A DNA stretch of 35,596 nt from an uncultured Acidobacteriota bacterium (GCA_903847975.1 CAINFC010000194.1:1-35596), one strand, 5' to 3'. Shown: positions 7,799 to 16,719, numbered from the stretch's first letter. The notes: a model not told the origin generated them from the letters alone. Program-made: numbers and translations.

Positions 7799-8140
7799 CC
7801 GGGTGCCTTGCATGGCTGGGGGGATGCTGGTATTTCGTATTCCATCCGCATCGGTCGACAAATCGAATCACATGCATCCTTTTCCGGGAATCGGTGACTC
7901 CAACTTCTGATCCTGACAAGTCGAGGGGAGGCAAAGGTTGGAAGGAACCGTCGGGCTGGAAAACGCCGTCGGTAGCGATGCAGTGGCAATGGGGGTGCCA
8001 ATGGGCCGTCGAATCTCCAGAGGTTGGTAGACGGCGGGGAGCGAGCGAGGGTCATCGGCTGCGGAAAGCATCACTTCCCGAACGGCCGCATACGCGCAGG
8101 AACTCAATAATCCCAGGAGTTGGCGGTCGAAGCGAAACTG
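7799..8140. other. Intergenic, probably decayed sequence
   Basis: No gene can be supported. Because a pseudogene fragment follows directly, this may be eroded coding or mobile-element sequence, but nothing in either strand is recognisable. A long forward frame through it is only an out-of-frame reading of the outer-membrane gene continued by chance. Confidence 0.35.
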
Positions 8141-8374
8141 CTGCCGGGCGCTTCGCGGAGGCGGAAACCGTCTGCAAAAAGGCTATCCCGCAGTCGCCGA
8201 AGGACCTCATGATCCTTTTCAACCTGGGGGGGGCTGTATGTGACGCAGGACAAGTGGGACCAGCCCCTGGAGTCAGCCCACGAAACCGCCCTGGAGATCT
8301 GTCGGAAAATGGGGAGGGATGCGGACGTCAAAAAGGAGGAGCATATCCTGCGCCGGCTGCAGGCCGGCCTGTGA
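8141..8374 (+). pseudogene. Decayed partial duplicate of the sulfatase-like protein's TPR tail
   Basis: This matches 6325-6698 of the sulfatase-like gene, including its stop codon. By hand count the first 88 bases agree at 77 positions. The reading begins AGRFAEAETVCKKAI (intact gene: AGRFAEAETAYRKAI). A run of eight G at about 8226-8233, against GGGCGGG in the source, shifts the frame after NLGG. The next frame then continues LYVTQDKWDQPLE, jumps over about 47 codons and ends HETALEICRKMG and ILRRLQAGL. It has no start, no hydrolase domain, one frameshift and one internal deletion, so it is a remnant of a second sulfatase/TPR gene or of a tandem duplication. Confidence 0.85.
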
Positions 8375-8420
8375 GAGCGGAAACGATGGAACATAATGCA
8401 AGCGGAGGGAAGGAGTGAAA

Positions 8421-9716
8421 ATGGAAATGCGTATGATCGGTATGTTTTTCGTGGCCTGTCTGCTGGGAGTGCTGTGGGCGGAGGGTTCTCCGGCAGCGGC
8501 CGAGGAGAGAAAAGTGACGCTGGTGCAGCCCCGGCAGGCACCGCAGGTGATCACCGTCGGCGGCCCGCAGGCCGCCATTGCCGGCTTTACCTCGGAGGCC
8601 ATTCAGCTGGCCGTCGATGCCCTGAAGAGCCGGGGCGGAGGCACGGTGAAGCTCAGTGCCGGCACTTTCCAGATAACCGGGCCGATACGGCTGGCCAGCC
8701 GCATCCATCTGCAGGGGGCCGGGCGGGAAACGGTGCTCCGCAAGGGGGACGGCTTCCGGACGCGATTCGTGGTCGATGCCGACTGGGGGATGCTCAAGGT
8801 CACCGCCCAGGATGTTTCCGGCTTTCGGGTGGGGATGGGCATCGAGCTTTTCGACGATTCCCACAAGCAGGGCTGGGATGTCACCACCGCGGTCATTACC
8901 GCCATGGAAGGCAACGTCCTGTTCATCGATAACCCCACGGTGAACGATTACATCGCCTCGGAAAACGGTACCATCAGCAACGCCTTCTCCCTGGTGGAGG
9001 GCGTGGGCGTCGAGGATGTCCGCATCGCCGATCTGACCATCGACGGCAACAGCGCTTCCAACGACTACCTGAACGGCTGCCGGGGCGGAGGGGTCTACCT
9101 GCACAAGTCGCGGCGCTGCACGGTCGAGAATGTTCATGTCACCCGGTTCAACGGCGACTCCTTCAGCTGGCAGGTCACCGAGGAGATCACCGTCCGCAAT
9201 TCGGAGGCCTCCTATGGGAGCGGGCTGGGCTTTCACCCGGGCACCGGCTCGGACAGCTCCGTGGTGGAGAAGAACTACAGCCACCACAACCGGCAGGACG
9301 GCTTCTTCCTTTGCTGGCGCGTGCAGCACGGCGTTTTCCGCGACAACATCGCCTGCTTCAACGAGCGGCACGGCATCTCCATCGGGCATCAGGATACGGA
9401 CAACCGCTTCGAGGGGAACCATGTTTATGAAAACCGGGAGCATGGAATTAACTTCCGGGATGAGACGCACCAGAACAGCGGGCACCGCAACACGTTCCGG
9501 CGCAACACGATCGAAAATAACGGAACCGCCGGCGGAGAGTTCTACGGTTTCTTCATCGACGGGCATACCGAGGACATCGTCATCGAGCAGAACATCATCC
9601 GCTCGACCGGCAAGGGGAGCCAGAAGGCGGCGATGAAGGCGGGTCCCGACGCCAGGAACATTACCTTTCGGGACAACCAGGTCTCCGGCCACCCGGAGCA
9701 GCCTGCCGCCCGGTAG
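8421..9716 (+). CDS. Secreted right-handed beta-helix protein (pectate-lyase-like fold)
   Basis: About 431 residues. A signal peptide (about 1-27) precedes a segment typical of pectate-lyase-3/beta-helix proteins (AIQLAVDALKSRGGGTVKLS, then GTFQITGPIRL and IHLQGAGRETVL). From about 190 there are repeated short-strand turns rich in N, G and H (DVRIADLTIDGNSASNDY, CTVENVHVTRFNGDSF, SVVEKNYSHHNRQDG, GVFRDNIACFNERHGISI, NRFEGNHVYENREHGINF, NTFRRNTIENNG), about 22 residues per coil. Such proteins are polysaccharide lyases, glycoside hydrolases or NosD-like binding proteins; I see no diagnostic lyase residues, so the activity is open. ATG 8421 has AGGAG 5 bases upstream; GTG 8415, two codons earlier, is an alternative. 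It ends facing a minus-strand unit. Confidence 0.82.
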   Translation: MEMRMIGMFFVACLLGVLWAEGSPAAAEERKVTLVQPRQAPQVITVGGPQAAIAGFTSEAIQLAVDALKSRGGGTVKLSAGTFQITGPIRLASRIHLQGAGRETVLRKGDGFRTRFVVDADWGMLKVTAQDVSGFRVGMGIELFDDSHKQGWDVTTAVITAMEGNVLFIDNPTVNDYIASENGTISNAFSLVEGVGVEDVRIADLTIDGNSASNDYLNGCRGGGVYLHKSRRCTVENVHVTRFNGDSFSWQVTEEITVRNSEASYGSGLGFHPGTGSDSSVVEKNYSHHNRQDGFFLCWRVQHGVFRDNIACFNERHGISIGHQDTDNRFEGNHVYENREHGINFRDETHQNSGHRNTFRRNTIENNGTAGGEFYGFFIDGHTEDIVIEQNIIRSTGKGSQKAAMKAGPDARNITFRDNQVSGHPEQPAAR

Positions 9717-9815
9717 CAGTAGCGAAACAGTATTAGGTTCTGCTGTCCCGTGTTCCGAGCACAGGTTTCCGCTCTGAAAAGCTTTCGTTTGTAAGTTTGT
9801 TTTCGGGTGGTTCTC

Positions 9816-9840
9816 ACGAAAGCCTTTTCAGGGCTTTCGT
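9816..9840. terminator. Bidirectional hairpin between convergent genes
   Basis: ACGAAAGCC and GGCTTTCGT form a perfect 9-bp stem around the loop TTTTCAG. It lies in the 181-base gap between the plus-strand beta-helix gene and the minus-strand URO-D-family gene, where a shared terminator is expected. T-rich stretches occur nearby, but no uninterrupted T-run is directly attached. Confidence 0.5.
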
Positions 9841-9897
9841 CCGACTTTTGACCGGTTTGTCCGGGAGGGTGGATTCGCATTTCGGGCGAATAAGAGC

Positions 9898-10914
9898 TTA
9901 CATGGAACCCGGGGCGCTTCGGGCGAACCCGGCCAGCACGCGCATGTTTTCGGGCGGGGTGTCGGGCGGAACCTCGCACCCCGCGCCGAGGATATGCCTT
10001 GGGCCCGCCTGGCGCCGGCATTCCTCCAGGGCGGCACGGATCCGCTCGGGGGTACCGTTCTGCAGCAGCCGGACCGGATCGATCCCTCCCAGCAGGAGCT
10101 GGTCCGCGCCCAGCGCGCGGCGGGCCTCGTCGAGCGGCACCCGGGAGTCGATGTCGACGATATCGCAGCCCAGCTCCCGGATGCCGGCCAGGATCCTGCG
10201 GGTGTCTCCGCAGATGTGCAGCCGGACAAAAAGCCCCAGGTCGTGCAATCCGTCCACCAGCTTTTTCTGCCAGGGCTGCACAAAATCGCGGTAGAAGCGG
10301 GGACCGATGAGCGAGGCGGCCGGATCGCCGACTCCCATGATTTCCGCGCCGGCGTCCCTTTGCGCCGCGGCAAAGCGCAGGGCCAGGGCCAGCACGAAAT
10401 CGAAAAGCTCGCGGACAAATCCGGGATGGTCAAAAAAATCGAGCATCAGGGTGTTGATCCCGCGCAGATCGGCGGCCGCGCCGCAGGGGCCCTCCACCCA
10501 CCCTTCCACGATTTTGTCGCCTGCGGTCCGCTCTTTCAAAAGGGCGATCCCCTGCAGCCGGTCCGACATGTGGCGCGACTGGAGCGGATCCGGGAGAATC
10601 ATTCCCTTCAGCACGTCCTTGTCGGACAGCACCGCCCGCTGCTCGTCCAGGGCATAGGGCTGGTCTTCGAAGCAGCGGATGGCCGCACCGCAGTCCGGGG
10701 CTTCGCGGGTTTCGGTGATGGCCGAAACGTGGTCGAAGGAGTAGTCCGCAGCGGTCCGCAGCTGCGCCTCGGTCAGGATCCGGTAATCCAGGGCATACTG
10801 CCCGTAGCGGGCGCCGATGTGCCGGGCGGCAAACATCATGGTGATGGGCATCAGGGCCGGCCGGTCGTGCGGCTCCCCGCGGAGAACGGCCAGGACCCGT
10901 TCGCGGCTGTTCAT
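9898..10914 (-). CDS. URO-D family protein, MtaA/CmuA-like methyltransferase
   Basis: 338 residues, cytosolic, with no signal peptide. It opens like the family (MNSRERVLAVLRGEPHDRPA) and has the TIM-barrel pattern of uroporphyrinogen decarboxylase relatives. It carries the zinc-binding set of corrinoid methyltransferases: H233-x-C235 in LHICGDT and C313 in GAGCEVPPDTPPENM. MtaA and CmuA relatives move methyl groups between a corrinoid protein and a thiol such as coenzyme M, or take part in O-demethylation. True HemE lacks this His/Cys set, so I prefer methyltransferase-like over heme synthesis. No corrinoid protein or activase is in the window. The ATG overlaps the stop of the upstream DUF5107/TPR gene (ATGA), indicating translational coupling. 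Confidence 0.82.
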   Translation of the reverse strand: MNSRERVLAVLRGEPHDRPALMPITMMFAARHIGARYGQYALDYRILTEAQLRTAADYSFDHVSAITETREAPDCGAAIRCFEDQPYALDEQRAVLSDKDVLKGMILPDPLQSRHMSDRLQGIALLKERTAGDKIVEGWVEGPCGAAADLRGINTLMLDFFDHPGFVRELFDFVLALALRFAAAQRDAGAEIMGVGDPAASLIGPRFYRDFVQPWQKKLVDGLHDLGLFVRLHICGDTRRILAGIRELGCDIVDIDSRVPLDEARRALGADQLLLGGIDPVRLLQNGTPERIRAALEECRRQAGPRHILGAGCEVPPDTPPENMRVLAGFARSAPGSM

Positions 10915-13900
10915 TGAGGGTTCCTTCCCGCGGCCGGGGGATCCGGGCGCAAACCCCGGAGCATGCCGGCCTGCAGCCAGGCCAGCCCCTGCCGGGCGTA
11001 CAGATAGGACTGATCGATTTCCAGGGCGCGGCGAAAGTACTCCGCCGCTTCCTGCTCCTTTCCTTCCCAGGCGGCATAAAAGCCGGCCAGGCAGAAGGCA
11101 TGCAGGCGGACATCTATGGAGTTGTCTTTTTTACGCTGCTCGTTGACGGTGCGAAAGGACTGCATCCACTCCCGGGCGGCCCGCTCCTGCCCGATTTTCA
11201 TCATGGCCATGGCGCGGAAGAGCCCTTCTCCTTCGATATCGTCGTCCCGCGTGGCGGCGGCGGCCTGCCAGACCTTCCGGGCCTCCGCCGGATTCCCGGC
11301 CGACTGCTGCACCAGGGCCTCGAAAAGCAGCAGCCGTGCGCTGGCCACGGCGGCGAAATCGTCGATCCCGAGGCTCGACGGGGGCCGGGCGGCGGCGCGG
11401 ACCTGGTTCAGCGCCTCGGGGTAGCTTTTTTGCCGGCAGGCTTCCAGTGCGCGCAGCAGCCGCACTCCGCGGTAAAGGTGCAGCAGGTGGTAGGTCTGAT
11501 GCGTGGCGTCGAAGGTGTGTCCGAGCAGCAGTTCGAGAGCCCGGGCGTCGTTGCCGAGCTGCGCTTCCACGGAGGCCATCTTTTCCACCAGCTTATCCTT
11601 ACCCGGCTCTTTGTCCAGGGCGCGCTGGATGGCCTGGCGGGCCTCGGCGGCGTTGCCCAGCCGGGCGTTCAGGTTGCTGACCAGCAGGGTGGTGGCCAGG
11701 TGTTCCGGGCGCAGCACCGAAGCCCGGGTCACCAGAGCGAGTCCTTCGCGGTTCTCGCCGGCCACCAGCAGGGCCATGCCCAGATCGCGGTGCGCGAAGA
11801 AATGCCGCGGGTCGGCTTCGACCGCCTTCCGCCACAGCCCGATGGCTTCCGCCCGCCGTCCGCGGCTGTAGAGCAGATCGCCCAGCAGCACGGCGGCATT
11901 GGCGTCGGCGGGATTCTTCTGCAGGGCAGAGCGCAGCACCAGACGGTCCTCCGAGCGGAAGGGGAAGAGGGTGATGCTCAGTCCCTGTTTCCGCGCGGCT
12001 TCCAGCAGGGGAGCGGCGGACGGCCCCTTGCCCTCCCGCTCCGCGGCATAGGCCCGATAATAGGGAAGCAGCGGATAGGGCGCCCCGCCGGCTTTCCGGG
12101 CCGCCTCCAGGCCGAGATCCAGAACCCGTCCCGCCTCCGCCCAGGCGGAAAGACGCATGTATTCCGTGGCCAGCTCGAGGTATCCCTGGGCATGGTGGGC
12201 GCAGGCCTCGTCCAGCGCGGCCGCGGCCGCCATCTCTCCGGATTGTTCCTGCTCGCTGCGGACGAAGGCGCTGTTGGGATCCAGCCGCAGGATGGCTTCC
12301 CATTCCCGGCGTGCCTCCTCCCGCAGGCCGGCCTTCCGCAGCCGGTAGGCGTGGGCCTGGCGCACGGCGACATCCAGCGGCGCGGCTGCCGCGGCCTGTC
12401 CGATCCGGTGGTCGGCTTCCGCCTCCTCTCCTTCCTGCAGGGCCAGGAGCCCCAGCAGGTAATCCCGGCGTTCGAATTTGGAAGTGGAGGGAAGGATCCG
12501 GAAGTAGTGTCGGCGGGCTTCGAGAGCGTTACCCCTTTGGGCCTGCAGCCACCCCAGAAAATAGTGGGCTTCTCCCTGGGTCGGGTCCCGTTCCAGCACT
12601 TTTTCGAAATGGGCGATGGCTCCCTCCTCGTCGAACCGCTCGAGGGCCATCAGCCCCAGCCGCAGGTGGGCCGGCGAAAACAGGGCATCTTTGGTCAGCG
12701 CCGCCTGGTAGGCTCTTTCCGCCTCCGCCAGTTGTCCGAACTTCTCGTGCCCCAGCCCTTTCTGGTAGATTTCTTCGACCGGCAGCGTCTCCACCGGACC
12801 GTACTTGCGCGGAATGGAATCGCGAGCGTACTCGGCTTCCGGGTGGCTTCCGTCCGGGCGGCTTCGATACCGGAGCAGCTCCTTCCCATCGCGGGATCGG
12901 ATGGACAGGTCCAGGATTTCCCCGGCAGAAGCCGGGGGGAGGGAAACGGATGCCTGGAAAGCGCTGCCGACGCCAAGGTCGGCGACGGCGCTCCAGAGCT
13001 TTTCCTTCCCGGCCCGCAGCTCCAGCACCGACTGCGGAAAGGGGCCGGTGGCCACGGCCTTCAGCACGGCGCTGCCGGAGCGCGCCCTGGGGATGTCGAA
13101 AAACAGGGCGACATCGGCGGTGGCGGTGGTCAGTCCGCCCAGCCGGCCGGCCCCGTACCAGTATTCGGTCCATCCGTCGGTTTTGCCGGGATCGATAAAT
13201 TCGTAGTTGCCGTCCCAGATGAACCGTCCGCTCTGGGTTTCCATGTAAAGGCCGTCGGTGTCGGTGTAGAGGGCCATGTGGCGCAGGGCGGTCAGTCCGG
13301 AGCCGAAGGTCCAGGTCTTCATGCCGCGGGCCAGGAGCCGGTTGGTGGCGCAGATGGTCCCGTAATCGGCTTTATAGTCGTAAATCGACATGAAGTTGTC
13401 GAAAATGTCCAGCCCGAAAACGCCCAGCATGTTCCGGTTGTTCCGGTTCCAGCTCAGGTCCACCCCGTTGATGACCGGCCAGGTGCTCAGTGCCGAGCTG
13501 TCGTGCCCGATGGTGCGGGTCATGGGATAGACGAAGCGGCTGCCTTCGCTCACCCCCACACCGGCGTTGGTCCAAAGCAGATAGCGGTTGGGCAGGAGGT
13601 TGCGGTTCTGCAGCCGGATCTCCGTCTCCAGGTAGGAGCGGCCGGGGCGCAGGGTCACCGCCAGGGAAACCTTGTCGCGGAAGAAGTGGTCGATATGCGA
13701 CAGAGTGATAGTCGCGCCGCCGGCCGCTTGTTTCGTCAGGGCCCAGGCCCAGGGCTCGCCGGGCCAGGTGAGCATGTGGGCGTCGAAGGGGCCGTAGAGC
13801 TCCAGGTTGCCCACCGGCCAAGCCTCCCGCTGGTTGTAGCGCCCCGGCTTGACCACCGTGGGGTGGTAGAAAATGTGCCTCTGCGCCGCCTTGTCGAAGG

Positions 13901-14189
13901 CCGACCAGATGCGCCCCCCGAATTCCGGGAGAAATTCGACGCGCAGGTATTCGTTTTCCAGGACCAGCGCCTCGTAGTCCGTCGGTACCGGCTTTGAGGA
14001 GCGGGAATCCCAGTCCAGGACGGTGTAGGGGTAGTGGCCCATGTTTTCCAGGGATCGGAAAAGCGGAGCCACATCCTCCTCCCTTCCGTAGGTGTAGGTC
14101 GGAATGGTGGTTTTCCCCTGGGTGAAGCGGACCGGCTCCGCCAGGGCGGACGGTGCCAGGGCCAGAAGCAGCAGCACAAAAAGGTTCAT
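10911..14189 (-). CDS. Secreted DUF5107 protein with TPR repeats
   Basis: 1092 residues with a signal peptide (MNLFVLLLLALAPSALA). Residues about 20-370 form a DUF5107 domain, a galactose-mutarotase-like sandwich: LVLENEYLRVEFLPEFGG, RIWSAFDKA, NLELYGPFDAHMLTWPGE, then NGVDLSWNRNNRNMLGVFGL. A short beta-rich linker follows, and from about 471 a long series of TPR-type helical pairs (GQLAEAERAYQAALTKDALF, EEGAIAHFEKVLERDP, GNALEARRHYF and more) runs almost to the end. The family is common in Acidobacteriota and Bacteroidota near sugar-utilisation genes and probably binds carbohydrate; no catalytic activity is established. GGGAGG lies before the ATG. It is the first gene of a two-gene unit with the MtaA-like gene. 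Confidence 0.85.
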   Translation of the reverse strand: MNLFVLLLLALAPSALAEPVRFTQGKTTIPTYTYGREEDVAPLFRSLENMGHYPYTVLDWDSRSSKPVPTDYEALVLENEYLRVEFLPEFGGRIWSAFDKAAQRHIFYHPTVVKPGRYNQREAWPVGNLELYGPFDAHMLTWPGEPWAWALTKQAAGGATITLSHIDHFFRDKVSLAVTLRPGRSYLETEIRLQNRNLLPNRYLLWTNAGVGVSEGSRFVYPMTRTIGHDSSALSTWPVINGVDLSWNRNNRNMLGVFGLDIFDNFMSIYDYKADYGTICATNRLLARGMKTWTFGSGLTALRHMALYTDTDGLYMETQSGRFIWDGNYEFIDPGKTDGWTEYWYGAGRLGGLTTATADVALFFDIPRARSGSAVLKAVATGPFPQSVLELRAGKEKLWSAVADLGVGSAFQASVSLPPASAGEILDLSIRSRDGKELLRYRSRPDGSHPEAEYARDSIPRKYGPVETLPVEEIYQKGLGHEKFGQLAEAERAYQAALTKDALFSPAHLRLGLMALERFDEEGAIAHFEKVLERDPTQGEAHYFLGWLQAQRGNALEARRHYFRILPSTSKFERRDYLLGLLALQEGEEAEADHRIGQAAAAAPLDVAVRQAHAYRLRKAGLREEARREWEAILRLDPNSAFVRSEQEQSGEMAAAAALDEACAHHAQGYLELATEYMRLSAWAEAGRVLDLGLEAARKAGGAPYPLLPYYRAYAAEREGKGPSAAPLLEAARKQGLSITLFPFRSEDRLVLRSALQKNPADANAAVLLGDLLYSRGRRAEAIGLWRKAVEADPRHFFAHRDLGMALLVAGENREGLALVTRASVLRPEHLATTLLVSNLNARLGNAAEARQAIQRALDKEPGKDKLVEKMASVEAQLGNDARALELLLGHTFDATHQTYHLLHLYRGVRLLRALEACRQKSYPEALNQVRAAARPPSSLGIDDFAAVASARLLLFEALVQQSAGNPAEARKVWQAAAATRDDDIEGEGLFRAMAMMKIGQERAAREWMQSFRTVNEQRKKDNSIDVRLHAFCLAGFYAAWEGKEQEAAEYFRRALEIDQSYLYARQGLAWLQAGMLRGLRPDPPAAGRNPQ

Positions 14190-14220
14190 TCGGGCCTCCC
14201 GATTTTAATCTGTCGGTTAT

Positions 14221-14249
14221 AGTATAAAGGAAACTTAATTTCTTGTCAT
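14221..14249 (-). promoter_or_regulatory. Probable promoter for the DUF5107/MtaA-like unit
   Basis: On the minus strand, ATGACA (14249-14244) and TATACT (14226-14221) are 17 bases apart, about 30 bases before the DUF5107 start codon. The gap is only 92 bases and is shared with the divergent transglutaminase-like gene. The central TATAGTATA could provide a -10 box in both directions, although no good plus-strand -35 is visible. Confidence 0.45.
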
Positions 14250-14281
14250 CCACAAGTTACTGGCCAAAGAGGGGGGAACCG

Positions 14282-16321
14282 GTGAGAAGCGGCGTTAAAA
14301 AAGTTCTGGCGGTGTTGCTGATCCTGGGCGGGATCGGTGCGGCGATTCCGGGGCAGGTGTTTTCTCCGCGGGTTTTCCGCGAGGGGCAGCCGGACGCCAC
14401 CGACCTGGCAGGACTGGCGGCGGGCATTTTCCGCCAGGCCGGAGCCGTAACCCCCCGGCAGAAGGCCGAGGCCATCTGGTGCTTTTTCCTGACCGACGGG
14501 CGCTTCGTGCCGCCCGGCATGTGGTATCACATTGCCGGCTGGGCCTACGAGGAGCCGCAGGGGGAGGTTCTCGATCCCCTGAAGCTTCTGCACAGCTATG
14601 GCTTCGGGCTGTGCTACCAGCTGGCGCCCCTGCTGGAGGCGGTTTTTCGGGCAGGCGGATTCGAGGATGCCCGCACCTGGTTTCTGACCGGCCACACCGT
14701 GGCTGAAGTTTTCTACGAGGGAGCCTACCACCATTTCGATGCCGACATGATGGGCTATACCACGACGGGCCGCGGCGATCCGCGGACCGCTCCGGTGGCT
14801 TCGGTTGCGGAGCTGGCCGCCGATGGAAGCCTCTTCCTGTCGCGGCTGCTTTCGCCCCGCGAGGCGGACGCTTCCCGGGTGGCCTTTCCCTGGTACCCCG
14901 CGGACGTTGCCGCGGCGGCCATTCCCGATCTGGCGGCGCTGTTCACTACCCGCGCGGACAACTGGCTCTTTGCCGAGGCGCGCAGCCCCCAGGGCCATTC
15001 CATGGATTTCGTTCTGCGTCCCGGGGAGCGGCTGATCCGCTATTTCCAGCCGGAAAGCAGCGACTGCTTCTACCTCCCCTTTCGCTACGACGGCAGGCAA
15101 TGGCAGGAGTTTCCGCGGGAGGTGGCGGCCTACGGCATCCGCACGGAAGACGGTCCGCGCAGCCAGAAGGATGCGCGGCTTTGGGCCACCGGGAAAATCG
15201 AATACCGGCCGGTGCTCTCCGACCGGCGAGGTCTCAACTTTGCGGTGTTTGAAATGCGCAGCCCCTACGTGCTGATCGATGCGCGGCTGTCCTTCCAGGC
15301 CAGCCTGCCGCAGAAGGGGCAGGCGCTGGAAGCCTCGCTTTCCGTGGACGGCGGCCGCAGCTGGGAGCGGATGGGTGAGCGGCAGGGGCCTTTCCGCGGG
15401 GAATGGCAGGTCCGGCCGGCGGTTTTGTCTGCCGGGCCGCATGGCGGCCGTTCGGCGGTGAGCGGCCGATACCAGTACCTGGTCCGCATTGCCATGAGCG
15501 GCTCGCGGCCCGGGGCGGAAATCGGTCTGCGCGACCTACGCATCGAAAGCCGGCTGCAGCTCAATCCCCGCACTCTGCCGGCCCTTGGACCAGGACCAAA
15601 CCGGCTGCAGTTCGAGCCGGGGGCGGCGGTGGAGCGAAAAACGATTCCGGTGGAAACGGCCACCCTGTGCCATTTTGCGAAAAAAGCGCTCCACATCCAG
15701 TCGCGGGAGGAAGGGGGCCAGATCGTTCTCTATCCGGAGGAGGGAAAAACCGCGGAGATCCTCCTGGAGCTGACCGCGCCGGACTCCCTGCCCCTGGCGG
15801 GTTTTGATGCCGGAGCCCGGTTCCTGGACCTCCGGGAGGGGTGGGCGCCGGATAAATGTACGGCGGAAATCCGCAAGACCAGGATCGGCCAGGGAAACGC
15901 CTCCCGGGAGGCGCCCCGGGCTTCCATCGCCTGGTCCGCCTCCGCGGACGGCGAATACACCCCTTTGTGGGAGTTTCCTCCCCAACCGGCCTGGAAAGAC
16001 GGGCAGCCGGTCCGCCAGCAGCTGCGCTGGCCGGAAGTCGACCGGCAGGTGCGGTCTTTGCCTTCCGGGACCCGAACCGTCTACCTGCGCTACCGGCTGA
16101 AGGGCATGGGGCTGGACAGCCCGCGGCTGGCGGTTCTCTGCGCTCCGCCGCGGAAGCCCTCCCGGCTGGAAATTACCCACCGGTGGGACGCGGAAGGGAA
16201 GAGCTTCTCCCGCACGGAGACGGTCCTCCGGCCCGACCAACCCTATTCCTACCAGGTGGACACCGGGGCTGCCCGACCGGTCGTGAATCGGGCCATCGTG
16301 CTGTATTGCCCGCCGGAATAA
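14282..16321 (+). CDS. Secreted transglutaminase-like protein with C-terminal beta-sandwich region (paralog 1)
   Basis: About 679 residues from GTG 14282, which has a purine-rich GAGGGGGGAA just upstream and starts a signal peptide (VKKVLAVLLILGGIGAAIPG). An earlier TTG at 14243 is less likely. Residues about 35-165 carry a transglutaminase-like (papain-type) core: Cys111 in SYGFGLCYQLAPLL, His138 in GHTVAEVFYEGAYHHFD and Asp153. The rest is beta-rich, with SPYVLIDARL and LGPGPNRLQFE matching the second such protein at 29774. Bacterial members of this superfamily include proteases and amidases as well as true cross-linkers, so the reaction is unknown. It is probably periplasmic or surface-located and diverges from the DUF5107 unit. 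Confidence 0.72.
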   Translation: MRSGVKKVLAVLLILGGIGAAIPGQVFSPRVFREGQPDATDLAGLAAGIFRQAGAVTPRQKAEAIWCFFLTDGRFVPPGMWYHIAGWAYEEPQGEVLDPLKLLHSYGFGLCYQLAPLLEAVFRAGGFEDARTWFLTGHTVAEVFYEGAYHHFDADMMGYTTTGRGDPRTAPVASVAELAADGSLFLSRLLSPREADASRVAFPWYPADVAAAAIPDLAALFTTRADNWLFAEARSPQGHSMDFVLRPGERLIRYFQPESSDCFYLPFRYDGRQWQEFPREVAAYGIRTEDGPRSQKDARLWATGKIEYRPVLSDRRGLNFAVFEMRSPYVLIDARLSFQASLPQKGQALEASLSVDGGRSWERMGERQGPFRGEWQVRPAVLSAGPHGGRSAVSGRYQYLVRIAMSGSRPGAEIGLRDLRIESRLQLNPRTLPALGPGPNRLQFEPGAAVERKTIPVETATLCHFAKKALHIQSREEGGQIVLYPEEGKTAEILLELTAPDSLPLAGFDAGARFLDLREGWAPDKCTAEIRKTRIGQGNASREAPRASIAWSASADGEYTPLWEFPPQPAWKDGQPVRQQLRWPEVDRQVRSLPSGTRTVYLRYRLKGMGLDSPRLAVLCAPPRKPSRLEITHRWDAEGKSFSRTETVLRPDQPYSYQVDTGAARPVVNRAIVLYCPPE

Positions 16322-16360
16322 CAGCGGATACGACTCGAAACCACCTCCCGAACGAAAGCC

Positions 16361-16440
16361 GTTTTGAGTACAGCCTTAAGGCTGCGTGCTGCGAGCGGGA
16401 TTCTGCTTGTGCCCTGCAAGCTAAAGCTTGTACTCTGAAC
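16361..16440. repeat. Palindrome-rich intergenic element, second family
   Basis: The 25-base ends (16361-16385 and 16416-16440) are imperfect inverted repeats sharing GTT..GAGTACA. Inside the left arm is the perfect palindrome AGCCTTAAGGCT (16372-16383), and inside the right arm is CAAGCT-AA-AGCTTG (16417-16430). The whole can fold as a two-armed cruciform closed by GAGTACA/TGTACTC. It lies 39 bases after the transglutaminase-like gene and 62 bases before REPIN-like copy B. It may also work as a terminator between convergent genes. Confidence 0.6.
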
Positions 16441-16502
16441 GAAGAAGACCTATTGCTTCTCCATCATGGGAGATAGCTTCGCAAAAATCGTTTTTCCATC
16501 CG

Positions 16503-16719
16503 GTTCTGCCGTCCCGATGAGACTTGCCCCGTGCTGGAGCCCACCCGGCAATAAATTGCCGGGCCAAAATCTTGTCGGCCCTGACGGGACTATGTCTCGG
16601 AATCACAGTCCTGTGTCGGATTACGCGGGGCCTGATAAGGCAATGGCGGAGTTCAACGGTACGATCTCCGCTATTTCGTCCCGTGTGGCACACACGCAAG
16701 TCCCTTCGGGACGGCAGAG
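16503..16719. repeat. REPIN-like palindrome-ended repeat, copy B
   Basis: Begins GTTCTGCCGTCCCGATGAGA and ends CAAGTCCCTTCGGGACGGCA followed by GAG. It aligns with positions 231-449 of copy A, including the core stretch CGGAATCACAGTCCTGTG and the CCCGGCAA/TTGCCGGG hairpin. Homology also extends about 30 bases left of the first palindrome. It lacks the extra right-hand unit of copy A and sits between convergent genes. Together with the preceding element it accounts for most of the 446-base gap 16322-16767; the remainder holds no gene. Confidence 0.75.

Noticed and set aside
7459-8418. A 319-residue plus-strand frame
   Set aside because: It begins out of frame inside the outer-membrane protein gene and runs into the decayed TPR fragment. 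Only a short middle part resembles protein, and that is explained by the pseudogene.
9898-10914. Heme-pathway uroporphyrinogen decarboxylase (hemE)
   Set aside because: The H-x-C...C zinc set and the genomic context fit MtaA/CmuA-like methyltransferases; no other heme genes are nearby.
10914-13997. A 1027-residue open frame on the plus strand
   Set aside because: It lies wholly antisense to the DUF5107/TPR gene. Its protein is rich in G, P, R, H and Q with no domain character; it is a by-product of strong GC bias at third codon positions.
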